DNA from: Alphaproteobacteria bacterium
GTDB taxonomy: Bacteria; Pseudomonadota; Alphaproteobacteria; SMXP01
Length of the DNA: 64,000 nucleotides
Assembly: GCA_028285305.1 (NCBI GenBank)
Contig: JANQPV010000022.1
Coordinates: 201,322 to 265,321 of the forward strand
Reading direction: 5' to 3'
In this document: positions 1-8,360 of the stretch, one piece after another
Numbering within the stretch: the stretch's first letter is position 1
How the letters are laid out: each line of letters begins with the position of its first letter
Translations under genes and position numbers: made by a program
The notes under the pieces: generated by a model
Database searches by the model: none
What the model was told of the DNA's origin: nothing
Seen by the model: the letters and a program-made list of their open reading frames with translations, nothing else

Positions 1-2
1 AA

Positions 3-3000
3 TACGATCCGGATCGCTCGCAGGTCATCATCTCGAGCCGGAAGTATAATTCGGACGAAGAATGGACAAACCGTGCGGTGATGAAAATGCGTACGCGGTC
101 GGTTGTGGAGCCCAATTTCCCGGATTGGCCGGAGCCGGAGGATGATGAAGATCCAACCTGGCAGGGTGCCTTTTACGATGATTTGCATGAAGCGAATCAC
201 TTCTACGGGCCGACCTTCCAAGGTGTTCAGTGTTCGGCGAACGGCGAAACAGGGTCGGGCGTTGCCTGGGCGAGTATCGCGCTTCCGCCGAGCTTAGAAG
301 GCAAGACGGACGGGTATGTGTTCCATCCGTCTTTGATGGACGCGGTTCTGCAGACGTTTTCTGGCGCTGTCGATACTCTCGACGAGAACAGCAAGGAAAA
401 AATCACACTTCCCATCGGTATTCGGCAAATTCACATCTATCGTGAAGTGCCGAATAGAATGCGGGCCCTGAACGTCGTTACTCGTCAAACCAATGACGAG
501 ATCGAGTCCGACGTTTACGTCACCGATGAGGATAAAAATCCGGTGGCCATCCTGAGGGGCTTTGCCTGTAAGCGGCTTCCGCGGGTTGGGGCTTCCCAGT
601 CTGACGAAGTGCTTGCCGCGACGTACCAAGAAGAATGGCGTGCCTTGGATGTGTCCTTGGAAGACGAGGCAGATCTGACGGGTAAACGTCTTGCTGTCTT
701 GGTTGCCAATGAAGATCAGTTGGTGGCAGCGGTTCGCGATGCGTGGCATGCGGCCGGCGGAACAAGTGAGACGCTTTACGGCGTTGCGGGCCATGTGGAT
801 GCGCAAGACCCGACGAGCTTCAGCTTGAAGGACAGCGCCGCCGTCAAGGCCGTGGGTGAACGTCTCCTGTCGGAAGACTTCGACACGATCATCTCGTTCC
901 TTCCACTGGCTGGTTCTGGTGAGGCCCGTGCAAATCTTATGGATGCGCAGACTTTCGGTACCTTGGCTCACCTTCATCTTGCTCAAGGTCTGCAGTCTGA
1001 CGATGCCAAAGGGCCCCGTATGTTCGTGATTACGCGCAACGCGGCTCCTGTGGGTGATGCAAATGGTGAAATGAGCCTGGCGCAAACGCCTGTTTTCGGT
1101 ATGGTCCGCACGTTGGCGAACGAGCTCAAGAACGTTCGTCCGATGGCGATCGATCTGGAAATCGGTGGACGCGCTCAGGAGTGTGCTGAGCAGATCCTCA
1201 ATGACGTCGTTGCTGATACACCGGAAGTTCAGGTGGTCTACCGCGGTGGCCGTCGCTTGGTGAACCGGATTGCGGAAGTCAAGCCAACGGCGCTGCCTGC
1301 GCGGAAAAAGCCCGCATACGATACAGACCGGACGGTTCCGTTCCGTGTCACGATGCAGAATCCGGGCGTGATCGACAGCATCAAATTGGTCGAGCTTGCG
1401 CCTCCTGCGCCTGCTGACCGGGATGTGGTTGTTGACGTTAAGGCGGTCGGTTTGAACTTCCGAGACATTATGGCAGCGACTAATTTGTTGCCTGAAGAAG
1501 CGGAAGAGGGCGATTCTTGGGACAATCTAGGTCTCGAGTTCGCCGGTATTGTCCGCTCCGTCGGTTCTGAAGTTACGAATCTCAAGCCGGGCGATCGGGT
1601 CATGGGTCAGAGCAAGGGTACGCTCCGGACACAGATCAGCTTGCCGGCTGCGATTTGTAATCGAGTTCCTGCGGATGTCAGCTTCGAAGAAGCGGCCAGC
1701 ATGCCGACGGCCTTCATGACGGCGCTTTACTGCTTAAAGACTGTCGGGCGTTTGGCCAAGGGTGAGCGCATTCTTATCCATGTGGCCACCGGCGGTGTGG
1801 GTCTTGCGGCCATCCAGATTGCAAAAGAAATTGGTGCCGAGATTTTCGCGACCGCTGGTAGCGATAAGAAGCGTCAATATCTTCGCGATTTGGGTATTGA
1901 GCATGTCATGAATTCGCGTTCCCTCGATTTTGCTGATCAGATCATGGAGATCACCAACGGCGAAGGCGTGGACCTGGTTCTGAATTCATTGCCCAAGGAC
2001 TATATCGAGAAGGGTCTGGATGTACTGCGGCCATTTGGTCGGTTCGTTGAGATCGGAAAGGTCGACATTTACCAAGACAATCCGATCGGCATGAAGGCTT
2101 TGCGTAAGAACATTTCGTTCACCGCTGTTGACCTTGCCCGTATCGAAGAAGGTGGCCCGCACCGCATTCGCGACTTGCTTGATCTGTTTGAAAGCGAGTT
2201 GGCGAGTGGACGTATTTCCGGATTGCAGAGAACGACGTTCCCTGTTTCGGATTGCAGCGGGGCCATGCGCTTCATGACGCAAGCCAAGCATATCGGCAAA
2301 GTCGTTGTGACCATGGATGACCCGACGGCAGAGGTAAATCTGTCCACGGAAGGCCCGATGCAGTTCCGCAAAGATGGTGCTTACCTGATCACCGGTGGTC
2401 TCAGCGGTTTTGGTATGCAGGTTGCGCGCTGGATGGCGGAAAGCCAGGCTGGTCACATCTATCTGATGGGCCGCTCGGGTGCCGACAAGCCAGAAGCCAA
2501 AGCGTTTGTGGACGAACTTACGGCGGCTGGCCATAGCGTGCATGGCGTCAAGGGCGACGTTACGTCTCTCAGCGATGTCCAGCGTGTGGTTTCGGAAATC
2601 CAGACGAGCGGCGCAACGCTTCGCGGTGTGCTGCATGCGGCGACGCTCTATGAAGACGGCTTCATTGAGCAGCAGGACGAAGAAAAGTTCACGCGGGTTC
2701 TTGGTCCAAAGATGCTTGGTGCGTGGAATTTGCACGAAGCGACGAAGGATCTTCCGCTTGAGCATTTTGTTATGTTCTCGTCCATCGCGGCGGTTGTCGG
2801 CTCACCCGGTCAGTCGAACTATGTGGCCGGTAACACGTTCCTCGACTCCTTTGCGGCATACCGCCAGGCTAACGGCCTGCCGGCCTTGTCGATCAATTGG
2901 GGCGCGATGAGCGGAGCTGGTTTTGTCGAAGACAATGCGGCCCTTGCCTCTTATCTCGAAAGCATCGGTATGCTTGGTGTGGAGATGGAAGACGCCTTTG

Positions 3001-4874
3001 CGGGTTTGTCTCACCTACTGCGCCAAGAGCCCTCGAATGTGATTTTGGCTCGGATCAAGTGGTCCGCTCTGCCGAAAGACTTTGCAGGTACGGATCGCTA
3101 TCAAGAACTCGTGGATGCTTCCAAGTCTGGTGCGTCGACGGGCGGCGGCAAGATCAAGCAAGAGCTCTTGGCTCTCGAGGAGGAGGAGCGCATCGAGCGT
3201 CTCGTTGATTATCTTGCCGAGCAAGTTGCTCAGGTCTTGAAGGCTGATGTGTCCGCGGTTGAAGTTGATCGTCCGCTCAACGAGTTCGGATTGGACTCGC
3301 TCACATCCTTCGAGCTGAAAAACAAGCTGGAAGCCAACCTTGATGCGGTTATCCCTGCCAATGTGCTTCTTCAGCGTCCAACGCTTGAAGGGCTGGCAGA
3401 GGCTGTGTCGAAGGTCTTGGAGGACGACGCCGGTTCCGGCTCTGACTCCGGTGACGATCTGGGTGATGTGGGTGATGCATCTGCCATCATCTCCTTCCAT
3501 CAGAAGAAGCTCTTGGCGCAGATCGACCGGGTCTCGCCGGACTCCGATTACCGGACGTCGACGTTGATCCGCTATGCGATCAGTGTTCAGCCAGGGCTGG
3601 ATGTGGAGTTGCTTCGTCAGTGCATGGCCGAAGTGATGGAGCGTCATGAGGACTTGCGGAGCTATTTCCCGACAGTAGACGGGGAACGCACCGTGGCGAT
3701 CCTGGAAGAGCCGGTTGATACGGTCTTCGAGTATGACGTGACGGATCTTTCTGAAGAGGCGTTCCAAGCCAAGATCGACGAAGACAGCAACAAGGTCTTT
3801 GACTACGAGACCGGACCGCTGATGCGTCTCAACATCTATCATCGTCCTGAGAAGGAAGATGTGTTGATGATGGTCTTTGAGCAGGTCGTGATCGACGGGT
3901 GGTCTCTGGCTCTCGTCATGAACGAACTCTTCATGCTCTATCAGTCCAAACTGTTCGGAACAGACTCCGGTGTCGATCCAGAGCCCGTGCCGTACCGTGT
4001 CTTCTCCAATTGGCAGAAGAAGTTTCCGGAAACGGATAACGGTAAAGCGTATGAGGCGTATTGGGAGAGGAAGCTCGATGATCTCGGGCCAGCGGTCAGA
4101 CTTCCGTCCGACCGGCCTCGGGTGAGCGTCTATCCTGAGCGGATCAAGTACACGGACCTCGTTCTGCCTGCAGAATTGTCTGCCCGCTTGGCGGATACGG
4201 CCAAAGAGATGCAGGTCACCATGTACCACATCACGAATGCGGCGTTTAAAGTGATGCTGCACAAGTTGAGCGGTGCAGAGGACATTGTCCTCAACTCTGC
4301 GGTCACCGGCCGGACATTGGCCGAGTTCGAGAAGATTGTCGGACCGACCTTTGCCATCTTGCCGTTCCGTGACCGGATCGAAGACCCGAACATGTCGTTC
4401 GCTGACTTTGTGAAGCGTGTGGCTGTAACGGTTCGCGAAGGCCTCATCAATCAGCACATCGATCCTGAGCGGATTGCTGAGTTTGCCGATGTGGATCTGG
4501 CGAGCGACAAGGTCACCCCGCTCAATCAGTTCGTCTTCTCTATGCTTCGCCCTGAGCGCGGCGAGTCCGAAGGCGTGGCTGACTTGGGTATCGAAGGCGG
4601 TGCGGACAAAGTCGAATTCGGTGACTATACGATCCGTTCGGTGCGGGCCGATATGCGCCGCAGTGCGATCGATATCTACACGTACTTTGTTCACTTGAAC
4701 GGCCGGACGAGCTTCCGGATGAGCTACAACAGCGATGTGTACTCAGACGAAACCTTTGCAGCGTTCATGCAATACTACCAGGACATCATGTCCATTATTG
4801 CGAGCAACCCGGAAGTGAGCTTGTCTGAGCTGCCGGTTCTGCAGGCGCTGTCAGTGACGCACGCTGCTGAATAA
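3..4874 (+). CDS. Type I polyketide synthase, C-terminal part (DH-ER-KR-ACP-condensation)
   Basis: The reading frame is open to the left edge, so the N-terminal modules lie outside the window; 1623 residues are visible. Domains in order: the second half of a dehydratase (GPTFQG at 207, HPxxxDA with the catalytic Asp at 324-341), a KR structural subdomain (about 620-1260), an enoyl reductase (NFRDIM at 1455, nucleotide loop GGVG at 1791), a ketoreductase (TGGLSGFG at 2391, Ser at 2778-2783, catalytic Tyr at 2820), an acyl carrier protein (GLDSL, phosphopantetheine Ser codon 3297) and a full-length condensation-type domain (about 3480-4850). This is the layout of a fully reducing synthase. The condensation domain has EQVVIDG at 3879-3899 where the family has HHxxxDG, so the catalytic His is Gln, although the later GRxxxEFxxIVGP block is kept. 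Product unknown. The fully reducing organisation recalls fungal LovB-type enzymes, which also end in a condensation-like domain. Confidence 0.95.
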   Translation, partial: YDPDRSQVIISSRKYNSDEEWTNRAVMKMRTRSVVEPNFPDWPEPEDDEDPTWQGAFYDDLHEANHFYGPTFQGVQCSANGETGSGVAWASIALPPSLEGKTDGYVFHPSLMDAVLQTFSGAVDTLDENSKEKITLPIGIRQIHIYREVPNRMRALNVVTRQTNDEIESDVYVTDEDKNPVAILRGFACKRLPRVGASQSDEVLAATYQEEWRALDVSLEDEADLTGKRLAVLVANEDQLVAAVRDAWHAAGGTSETLYGVAGHVDAQDPTSFSLKDSAAVKAVGERLLSEDFDTIISFLPLAGSGEARANLMDAQTFGTLAHLHLAQGLQSDDAKGPRMFVITRNAAPVGDANGEMSLAQTPVFGMVRTLANELKNVRPMAIDLEIGGRAQECAEQILNDVVADTPEVQVVYRGGRRLVNRIAEVKPTALPARKKPAYDTDRTVPFRVTMQNPGVIDSIKLVELAPPAPADRDVVVDVKAVGLNFRDIMAATNLLPEEAEEGDSWDNLGLEFAGIVRSVGSEVTNLKPGDRVMGQSKGTLRTQISLPAAICNRVPADVSFEEAASMPTAFMTALYCLKTVGRLAKGERILIHVATGGVGLAAIQIAKEIGAEIFATAGSDKKRQYLRDLGIEHVMNSRSLDFADQIMEITNGEGVDLVLNSLPKDYIEKGLDVLRPFGRFVEIGKVDIYQDNPIGMKALRKNISFTAVDLARIEEGGPHRIRDLLDLFESELASGRISGLQRTTFPVSDCSGAMRFMTQAKHIGKVVVTMDDPTAEVNLSTEGPMQFRKDGAYLITGGLSGFGMQVARWMAESQAGHIYLMGRSGADKPEAKAFVDELTAAGHSVHGVKGDVTSLSDVQRVVSEIQTSGATLRGVLHAATLYEDGFIEQQDEEKFTRVLGPKMLGAWNLHEATKDLPLEHFVMFSSIAAVVGSPGQSNYVAGNTFLDSFAAYRQANGLPALSINWGAMSGAGFVEDNAALASYLESIGMLGVEMEDAFAGLSHLLRQEPSNVILARIKWSALPKDFAGTDRYQELVDASKSGASTGGGKIKQELLALEEEERIERLVDYLAEQVAQVLKADVSAVEVDRPLNEFGLDSLTSFELKNKLEANLDAVIPANVLLQRPTLEGLAEAVSKVLEDDAGSGSDSGDDLGDVGDASAIISFHQKKLLAQIDRVSPDSDYRTSTLIRYAISVQPGLDVELLRQCMAEVMERHEDLRSYFPTVDGERTVAILEEPVDTVFEYDVTDLSEEAFQAKIDEDSNKVFDYETGPLMRLNIYHRPEKEDVLMMVFEQVVIDGWSLALVMNELFMLYQSKLFGTDSGVDPEPVPYRVFSNWQKKFPETDNGKAYEAYWERKLDDLGPAVRLPSDRPRVSVYPERIKYTDLVLPAELSARLADTAKEMQVTMYHITNAAFKVMLHKLSGAEDIVLNSAVTGRTLAEFEKIVGPTFAILPFRDRIEDPNMSFADFVKRVAVTVREGLINQHIDPERIAEFADVDLASDKVTPLNQFVFSMLRPERGESEGVADLGIEGGADKVEFGDYTIRSVRADMRRSAIDIYTYFVHLNGRTSFRMSYNSDVYSDETFAAFMQYYQDIMSIIASNPEVSLSELPVLQALSVTHAAE

Positions 4875-4901
4875 TCAGCTCACTCAATAACGAATACTGG
4901 G

Positions 4902-4931
4902 AAGGGCCGGGCGACCGGCCCTTTTCTTTTT
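4902..4931 (+). terminator. Rho-independent terminator of the polyketide synthase gene
   Basis: A perfect 9-bp stem (AAGGGCCGG / CCGGCCCTT) around a GCGA loop is followed by a T-rich run. It lies 28 bases after the synthase stop codon, so the synthase transcript probably ends here. Confidence 0.85.
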
Positions 4932-4964
4932 AGGGGGTAAGCATCCGCCCTTACGTTACATGGT

Positions 4965-5060
4965 CGTCATTGCGAGCGAAGCGAAGCAATCTAGGAGGGG
5001 TGAGTGTACAGAAAGAGGTTCTGGATCGCCGCGCCGACCTATGGTCGGCTCGCGATGACG
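4965..5060. repeat. Palindromic intergenic element
   Basis: It begins CGTCATTGCGAGC and ends GGCTCGCGATGACG, which are imperfect inverted repeats, with a short internal inverted repeat (GCCGAC..GTCGGC). It fills the space between two convergent genes. Other elements in the window share the GTCAT..ATGAC ends. Confidence 0.6.
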
Positions 5061-5080
5061 GGCGTTGGCTTTCCCACACC

Positions 5081-5824
5081 CTAAAACCAATGCGCAGACC
5101 AGATACCTCCGGGGGCGGCGAGGAAGTAGTGCACTTCGCGGGGCGCTCCTTGGTAAGAAAGCGCGCAGCCATGGCCCTCGATCTCTGGCGCCGTTTCGAC
5201 GGTAAAGTCCAGCGATCCGGGGGCAGAGAATGAAGCCACCCGCGCGCTTGTGTCATCAAGCTGGGCGTACATGAGCTTGGGGGACGGCATGACGCCCGTT
5301 CCGATGGCTTTGCCGAAGGCCTCTTTAGCCGTCCACATGGCGGCAAAGGCCTTTGGACGCTTGTCCCTCGTTAACCGGTCGATGGCGCGGGCTTCGTCTG
5401 GGTTAAGGCACTCGCCGATCAGGGCGGGAAGCCGCGCATAGGTGGGAAAGGGCTCCAAGTCCACACCCACCGGTCCTGATGTCGACCAGGCCACGACCAG
5501 CCAGTCTCCCGCATGGGACAAAGAAAACGAGTGGGAGCTAAGATCGTTGATGCGAAAGCCGCCCTTCTGGTCTTTTTCCGTCTGGATGTTCTGCGGATTG
5601 GTTCCCGCCAAGGTCCCGGCGATGATTCGCAGGGCGGCTCTCGTGCGCACAAACATGGGGTGGCGCGGCGTACCCTCTAGCTTTTTGGCGGTTTCGCGAT
5701 CCTCCGCACTCAGGTGTATCAGATCTGCTTCCGTTGCTGCCGAGCTGAGCGGCACGCGCAGGACGGCGAGCTCTGCGGCGATCAGAGGGTCAGCGGCGGT
5801 GTTTTCCAGCCAAGTGGTAGGCAT
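5081..5824 (-). CDS. Sfp-type 4'-phosphopantetheinyl transferase
   Basis: This enzyme moves the phosphopantetheine arm of CoA onto the Ser of carrier proteins. The 247 residues carry the two family signatures: GVDLEP (about residue 119, Mg2+ binding) and WTAKEAFGKAIG (about residue 165), at the usual spacing for Sfp/EntD enzymes. The start is ATG at 5824; no strong ribosome binding site is seen. It is convergent with the polyketide synthase and separated from it by a terminator and a repeat, so it is transcribed independently. It is the natural candidate to activate the synthase ACP at base 3297, which is inferred from proximity. Confidence 0.92.
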   Translation of the reverse strand: MPTTWLENTAADPLIAAELAVLRVPLSSAATEADLIHLSAEDRETAKKLEGTPRHPMFVRTRAALRIIAGTLAGTNPQNIQTEKDQKGGFRINDLSSHSFSLSHAGDWLVVAWSTSGPVGVDLEPFPTYARLPALIGECLNPDEARAIDRLTRDKRPKAFAAMWTAKEAFGKAIGTGVMPSPKLMYAQLDDTSARVASFSAPGSLDFTVETAPEIEGHGCALSYQGAPREVHYFLAAPGGIWSAHWF

Positions 5825-5863
5825 GCAGGTTGCTCAGTGCGACTCGTCGGAACCCGTGAGAAT

Positions 5864-5937
5864 TGGAGCGGGTAGCGGGAATCGAACCCGCGCGTCAAGC
5901 TTGGGAAGCTTACAGGCTACCATTACATCATACCCGC
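5864..5937 (-). tRNA. tRNA-Gly (anticodon CCC)
   Basis: On the minus strand the acceptor stem GCGGGTA pairs perfectly with TACCCGC. The T arm contains GGTTCGATTCC, the anticodon loop is TTCCCAA, and CCA is encoded. The length is 74 nt with CCA. Anticodon CCC reads GGG codons. Confidence 0.95.
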
Positions 5938-6055
5938 GCTGGCCTCAGCCTAGCGCAGTCTCAGGCGTGCTCCAAGTCCCTCACGCGGCGTCACATCTTT
6001 GTTAAAGCGTTAGGTCTTTGGTTGAGATCGCCTACGCCATGTGCTCGATAGGGGG

Positions 6056-7027
6056 ATGGATCGTCTCATCACGCCAGACATCATCGACACGGAGCGGGGG
6101 CTCGCCCGAGATAAGTTCAAGGATCCGCGGGTTACCGTCGATGGACAAGTGCGGGCTCGCGTGGAGCTGAGCGCCCTTAAGACCCTGTGGTTCAATACCG
6201 GCACTCTTTGCAATATTGCCTGTGCGAGCTGTTATATCGAATCAAGCCCGACCAACGACCGATTGTCCTATCTCACACGCGCGGACGTCGTTCCTTTTCT
6301 CAATGAGATCGAAGAGGATGGGTATCCCACACAGGAGATCGGTCTGACAGGGGGCGAACCCTTTATGAATCCGCATATTGCGGAGATTCTCGAAGAAGCG
6401 CTCGGGCGCGGCTATTCCGTTCTCGTACTGACCAATGCCATGCAGCCGATGATGCGTCCGCGCATCCAAAAGATGCTTATTGATTTGACCGAACGCTATG
6501 GTGAGCGCCTCGTCCTTCGTGTTAGTCTTGATCATTATACGGAGGCCCTTCATGAGTCGGAGCGCGGCGCAGGCACTTGGGCGATCGCATGGAAAGGGAT
6601 CAGGTGGCTGGCTGAACAGGGCATCTTTTACTCCATAGCGGGCCGAACCTGTTGGGATGAGAGCGAGGTTGAGGCACGTTCGGGCTATCGGGCCCTGTTC
6701 GCTCGAGAAGGCTTGCCTTTTGATGTGGCTCGCTCCCTCGTACTTTTTCCGGAGATGGATGCAAAAGCCGATGTACCGGAAATCACAGACGCGTGCTGGG
6801 ACATTCTAGGGAAAGAGCCGGCGGCTATGATGTGTGCCACCAGCCGCATGGTTGTGAAGCGAAAGGGGGCATCTTCGCCCGTCGTTCTGCCGTGCACGTT
6901 GTTGCCTTACGATTTGCGGTTTGAAATGGGGACTTCTCTTTCAGATGGTCGGGCGTCCGTGCCGCTCAACCATCCTCATTGCGCCAAGTTCTGCGTTCTA
7001 GGGGGCGGCTCCTGCAGCCAGTCCTGA
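6056..7027 (+). CDS. Radical SAM protein with C-terminal cysteine cluster
   Basis: About 323 residues. The cluster motif CNIACASC (CxxxCxxC) near residue 53 would hold the [4Fe-4S] centre that cleaves S-adenosylmethionine. LTGGEPF follows, the GGE segment that binds the SAM amino group. The last third has further cysteines (MMCATS, LPCTL, HCAKFC, GGSC), which resembles a SPASM-like auxiliary cluster region. Substrate unknown. The start is uncertain: ATG 6056 has AGGGGG directly against it, and an in-frame GTG lies at 6041. It ends six bases before the convergent dcd gene. No peptide precursor gene is visible beside it. Confidence 0.85.
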   Translation: MDRLITPDIIDTERGLARDKFKDPRVTVDGQVRARVELSALKTLWFNTGTLCNIACASCYIESSPTNDRLSYLTRADVVPFLNEIEEDGYPTQEIGLTGGEPFMNPHIAEILEEALGRGYSVLVLTNAMQPMMRPRIQKMLIDLTERYGERLVLRVSLDHYTEALHESERGAGTWAIAWKGIRWLAEQGIFYSIAGRTCWDESEVEARSGYRALFAREGLPFDVARSLVLFPEMDAKADVPEITDACWDILGKEPAAMMCATSRMVVKRKGASSPVVLPCTLLPYDLRFEMGTSLSDGRASVPLNHPHCAKFCVLGGGSCSQS

Positions 7028-7032
7028 GCGTC

Positions 7033-8136
7033 TCATTCGTCTTGCCACTCGCGAAAGTGTTTGGAGAGTTTCAAGCCTTGGCGCTGATAATTCGAATTGC
7101 CGGTGAGGCCGTAAAGACTTTGGGGCCGCTCCGCGAGGCGATCATATTTTAACCGGCAAACAATTTGACCGTCTTCCAGCAAGAATGGGACTTCATGGCT
7201 GCGCACTTCCAGCACCGCTCGGGCGCCTTCGCCAGAGGCTTCCTGATGGCCAAAGCCGGGATCGAAGAAGCCCGCGTAATGAACCCGGAACTCACCGACG
7301 AGGGGGTTATAGGGAACCATTTCAGCAGCCATCATAGGAGGTATACGGACGGCCTCTTTCGATGACAGAATGTAAAACTCATTTGGATCCAAAATCAAAT
7401 GCCTGTCGTGCCCCACTCGGATCGGCTCCCAAAAGGCGGATGGATTGTATGCGGCCTTCTTTTCCACGTCGATCAGATCACTGTGACGCTTGGCCCGATA
7501 TCCAATTATGTTGCTCTCATCGCCGTGGGACAAGTCGACACTGAGGCCCAGGCCGCCATCGATGTTTGGCTCGCCATCGACGAGCCCTTGCTCCCGGTGC
7601 AAGTTGATTAAGTCCTGGTCAGAGCATGCCTCGTCGCCAACTTTGAAGCGCATCTGGTTGAGGCGTGTCCCCTCCCTTACCAGTATGCTGAACGTCTGAG
7701 GGCAAATTTCCAAATAAAGCGGGCCGTCATAGCTTTCGGGCAGATGATCAAAGAGGGTGCTTTCATCCCCGATCAGGCGTGTAAAAATATCAAGCCGGCC
7801 TGTCGAGCTCTTGGGATTGGCGATGGCTTTGATTTCTTGGGGTAAGCACAACTGTTCCCGCAAGGGAACCAAGTAGACGCAGCCCCGTTCCAGGACGGCG
7901 CCATCCTTGATGTTGATTTCGTGCAGGGCGTAGAGGGAGATCTTGTCTTCGACTTTGGCGTCCGGGCCCGGCAAAAAGCTTGCCCGCAGGCGATAGGCAA
8001 TTGGACCGAGCGTCAAATCAAGGCTTGCGGGCTGTAGCTGACCGGCCGATATGTCCGTCGTGGATTGAATACACCCTGCTTCGATCAGTCGTTGGATCTG
8101 TTGGTCGGGGAGTATTCCGGGTTTGAGCGGTGTCAT
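7033..8136 (-). CDS. dcd: dCTP deaminase, long two-domain form
   Basis: It converts dCTP to dUTP in pyrimidine nucleotide synthesis. The 367 residues match the long, tandem dUTPase-fold form found mainly in alphaproteobacteria, about twice the length of E. coli Dcd. The N-terminal half has QPASLDLTLG and NPKSSTGRLDIFTRL; the C-terminal half has AGFFDPGFG and ARAVLEVRSHEVPF. The start was placed at ATG 8136, which has AAGAG about six bases upstream and gives the family length. The frame continues to further possible starts at 8190 (ATG) and 8199 (TTG), but without a ribosome binding site. It is divergent from riboswitch-metZ. Confidence 0.9.
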   Translation of the reverse strand: MTPLKPGILPDQQIQRLIEAGCIQSTTDISAGQLQPASLDLTLGPIAYRLRASFLPGPDAKVEDKISLYALHEINIKDGAVLERGCVYLVPLREQLCLPQEIKAIANPKSSTGRLDIFTRLIGDESTLFDHLPESYDGPLYLEICPQTFSILVREGTRLNQMRFKVGDEACSDQDLINLHREQGLVDGEPNIDGGLGLSVDLSHGDESNIIGYRAKRHSDLIDVEKKAAYNPSAFWEPIRVGHDRHLILDPNEFYILSSKEAVRIPPMMAAEMVPYNPLVGEFRVHYAGFFDPGFGHQEASGEGARAVLEVRSHEVPFLLEDGQIVCRLKYDRLAERPQSLYGLTGNSNYQRQGLKLSKHFREWQDE

Positions 8137-8255
8137 TTGGCTCTTTGAAGTTGGCATCTGACGTTGCGAGTCGCCCCAAGACCTTGCCATATCTGACAAT
8201 TTGAGAACAGATGCCGCTCCGCTTGACGTCTCTTGGATTCCGTACTAAGCCACAG

Positions 8256-8314
8256 TTGTGGGATTTGGGCCGACCGGCTTGCGACCACGTAAAACATTTC
8301 GCTAAAAGGTCGGG
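8256..8314 (+). promoter_or_regulatory. SAM-II riboswitch upstream of metZ
   Basis: From 8258 the sequence reads GTGGGATTT, then CCG..CGG, CTTGC, the pairing partner CCACGT (8285-8290), and AACATTTCGCTAAAAGG. This matches, element by element as I remember it, the SAM-II (metA motif) aptamer: stem 1, a U-rich loop that forms a triplex, and the conserved 3' GCTAAA strand of the pseudoknot. SAM-II is found almost only in alphaproteobacteria, ahead of met genes. S-adenosylmethionine binding would be expected to lower metZ expression. Confidence 0.85.
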
Positions 8315-8320
8315 ATGCAC

Positions 8321-8347
8321 ACCCTGCCCGGCCGGCAGGGTTTTTTT
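8321..8347 (+). terminator. Hairpin and T-run between the SAM-II aptamer and metZ
   Basis: The perfect 8-bp stem ACCCTGCC / GGCAGGGT closes a 5-base loop and runs into seven T. It sits 6 bases after the aptamer and 13 before the metZ start, where an expression-platform terminator would be. Its position suggests transcriptional attenuation rather than only blocking the ribosome binding site. Confidence 0.75.
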
Positions 8348-8360
8348 GTGGAAGGATCAC

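Noticed and set aside
3015-4694. 559-codon open frame on the minus strand under the polyketide synthase
   Set aside because: It lies wholly inside the synthase gene, and the forward frame has clear ACP and condensation motifs. The antisense product shows no domain and no ribosome binding site.
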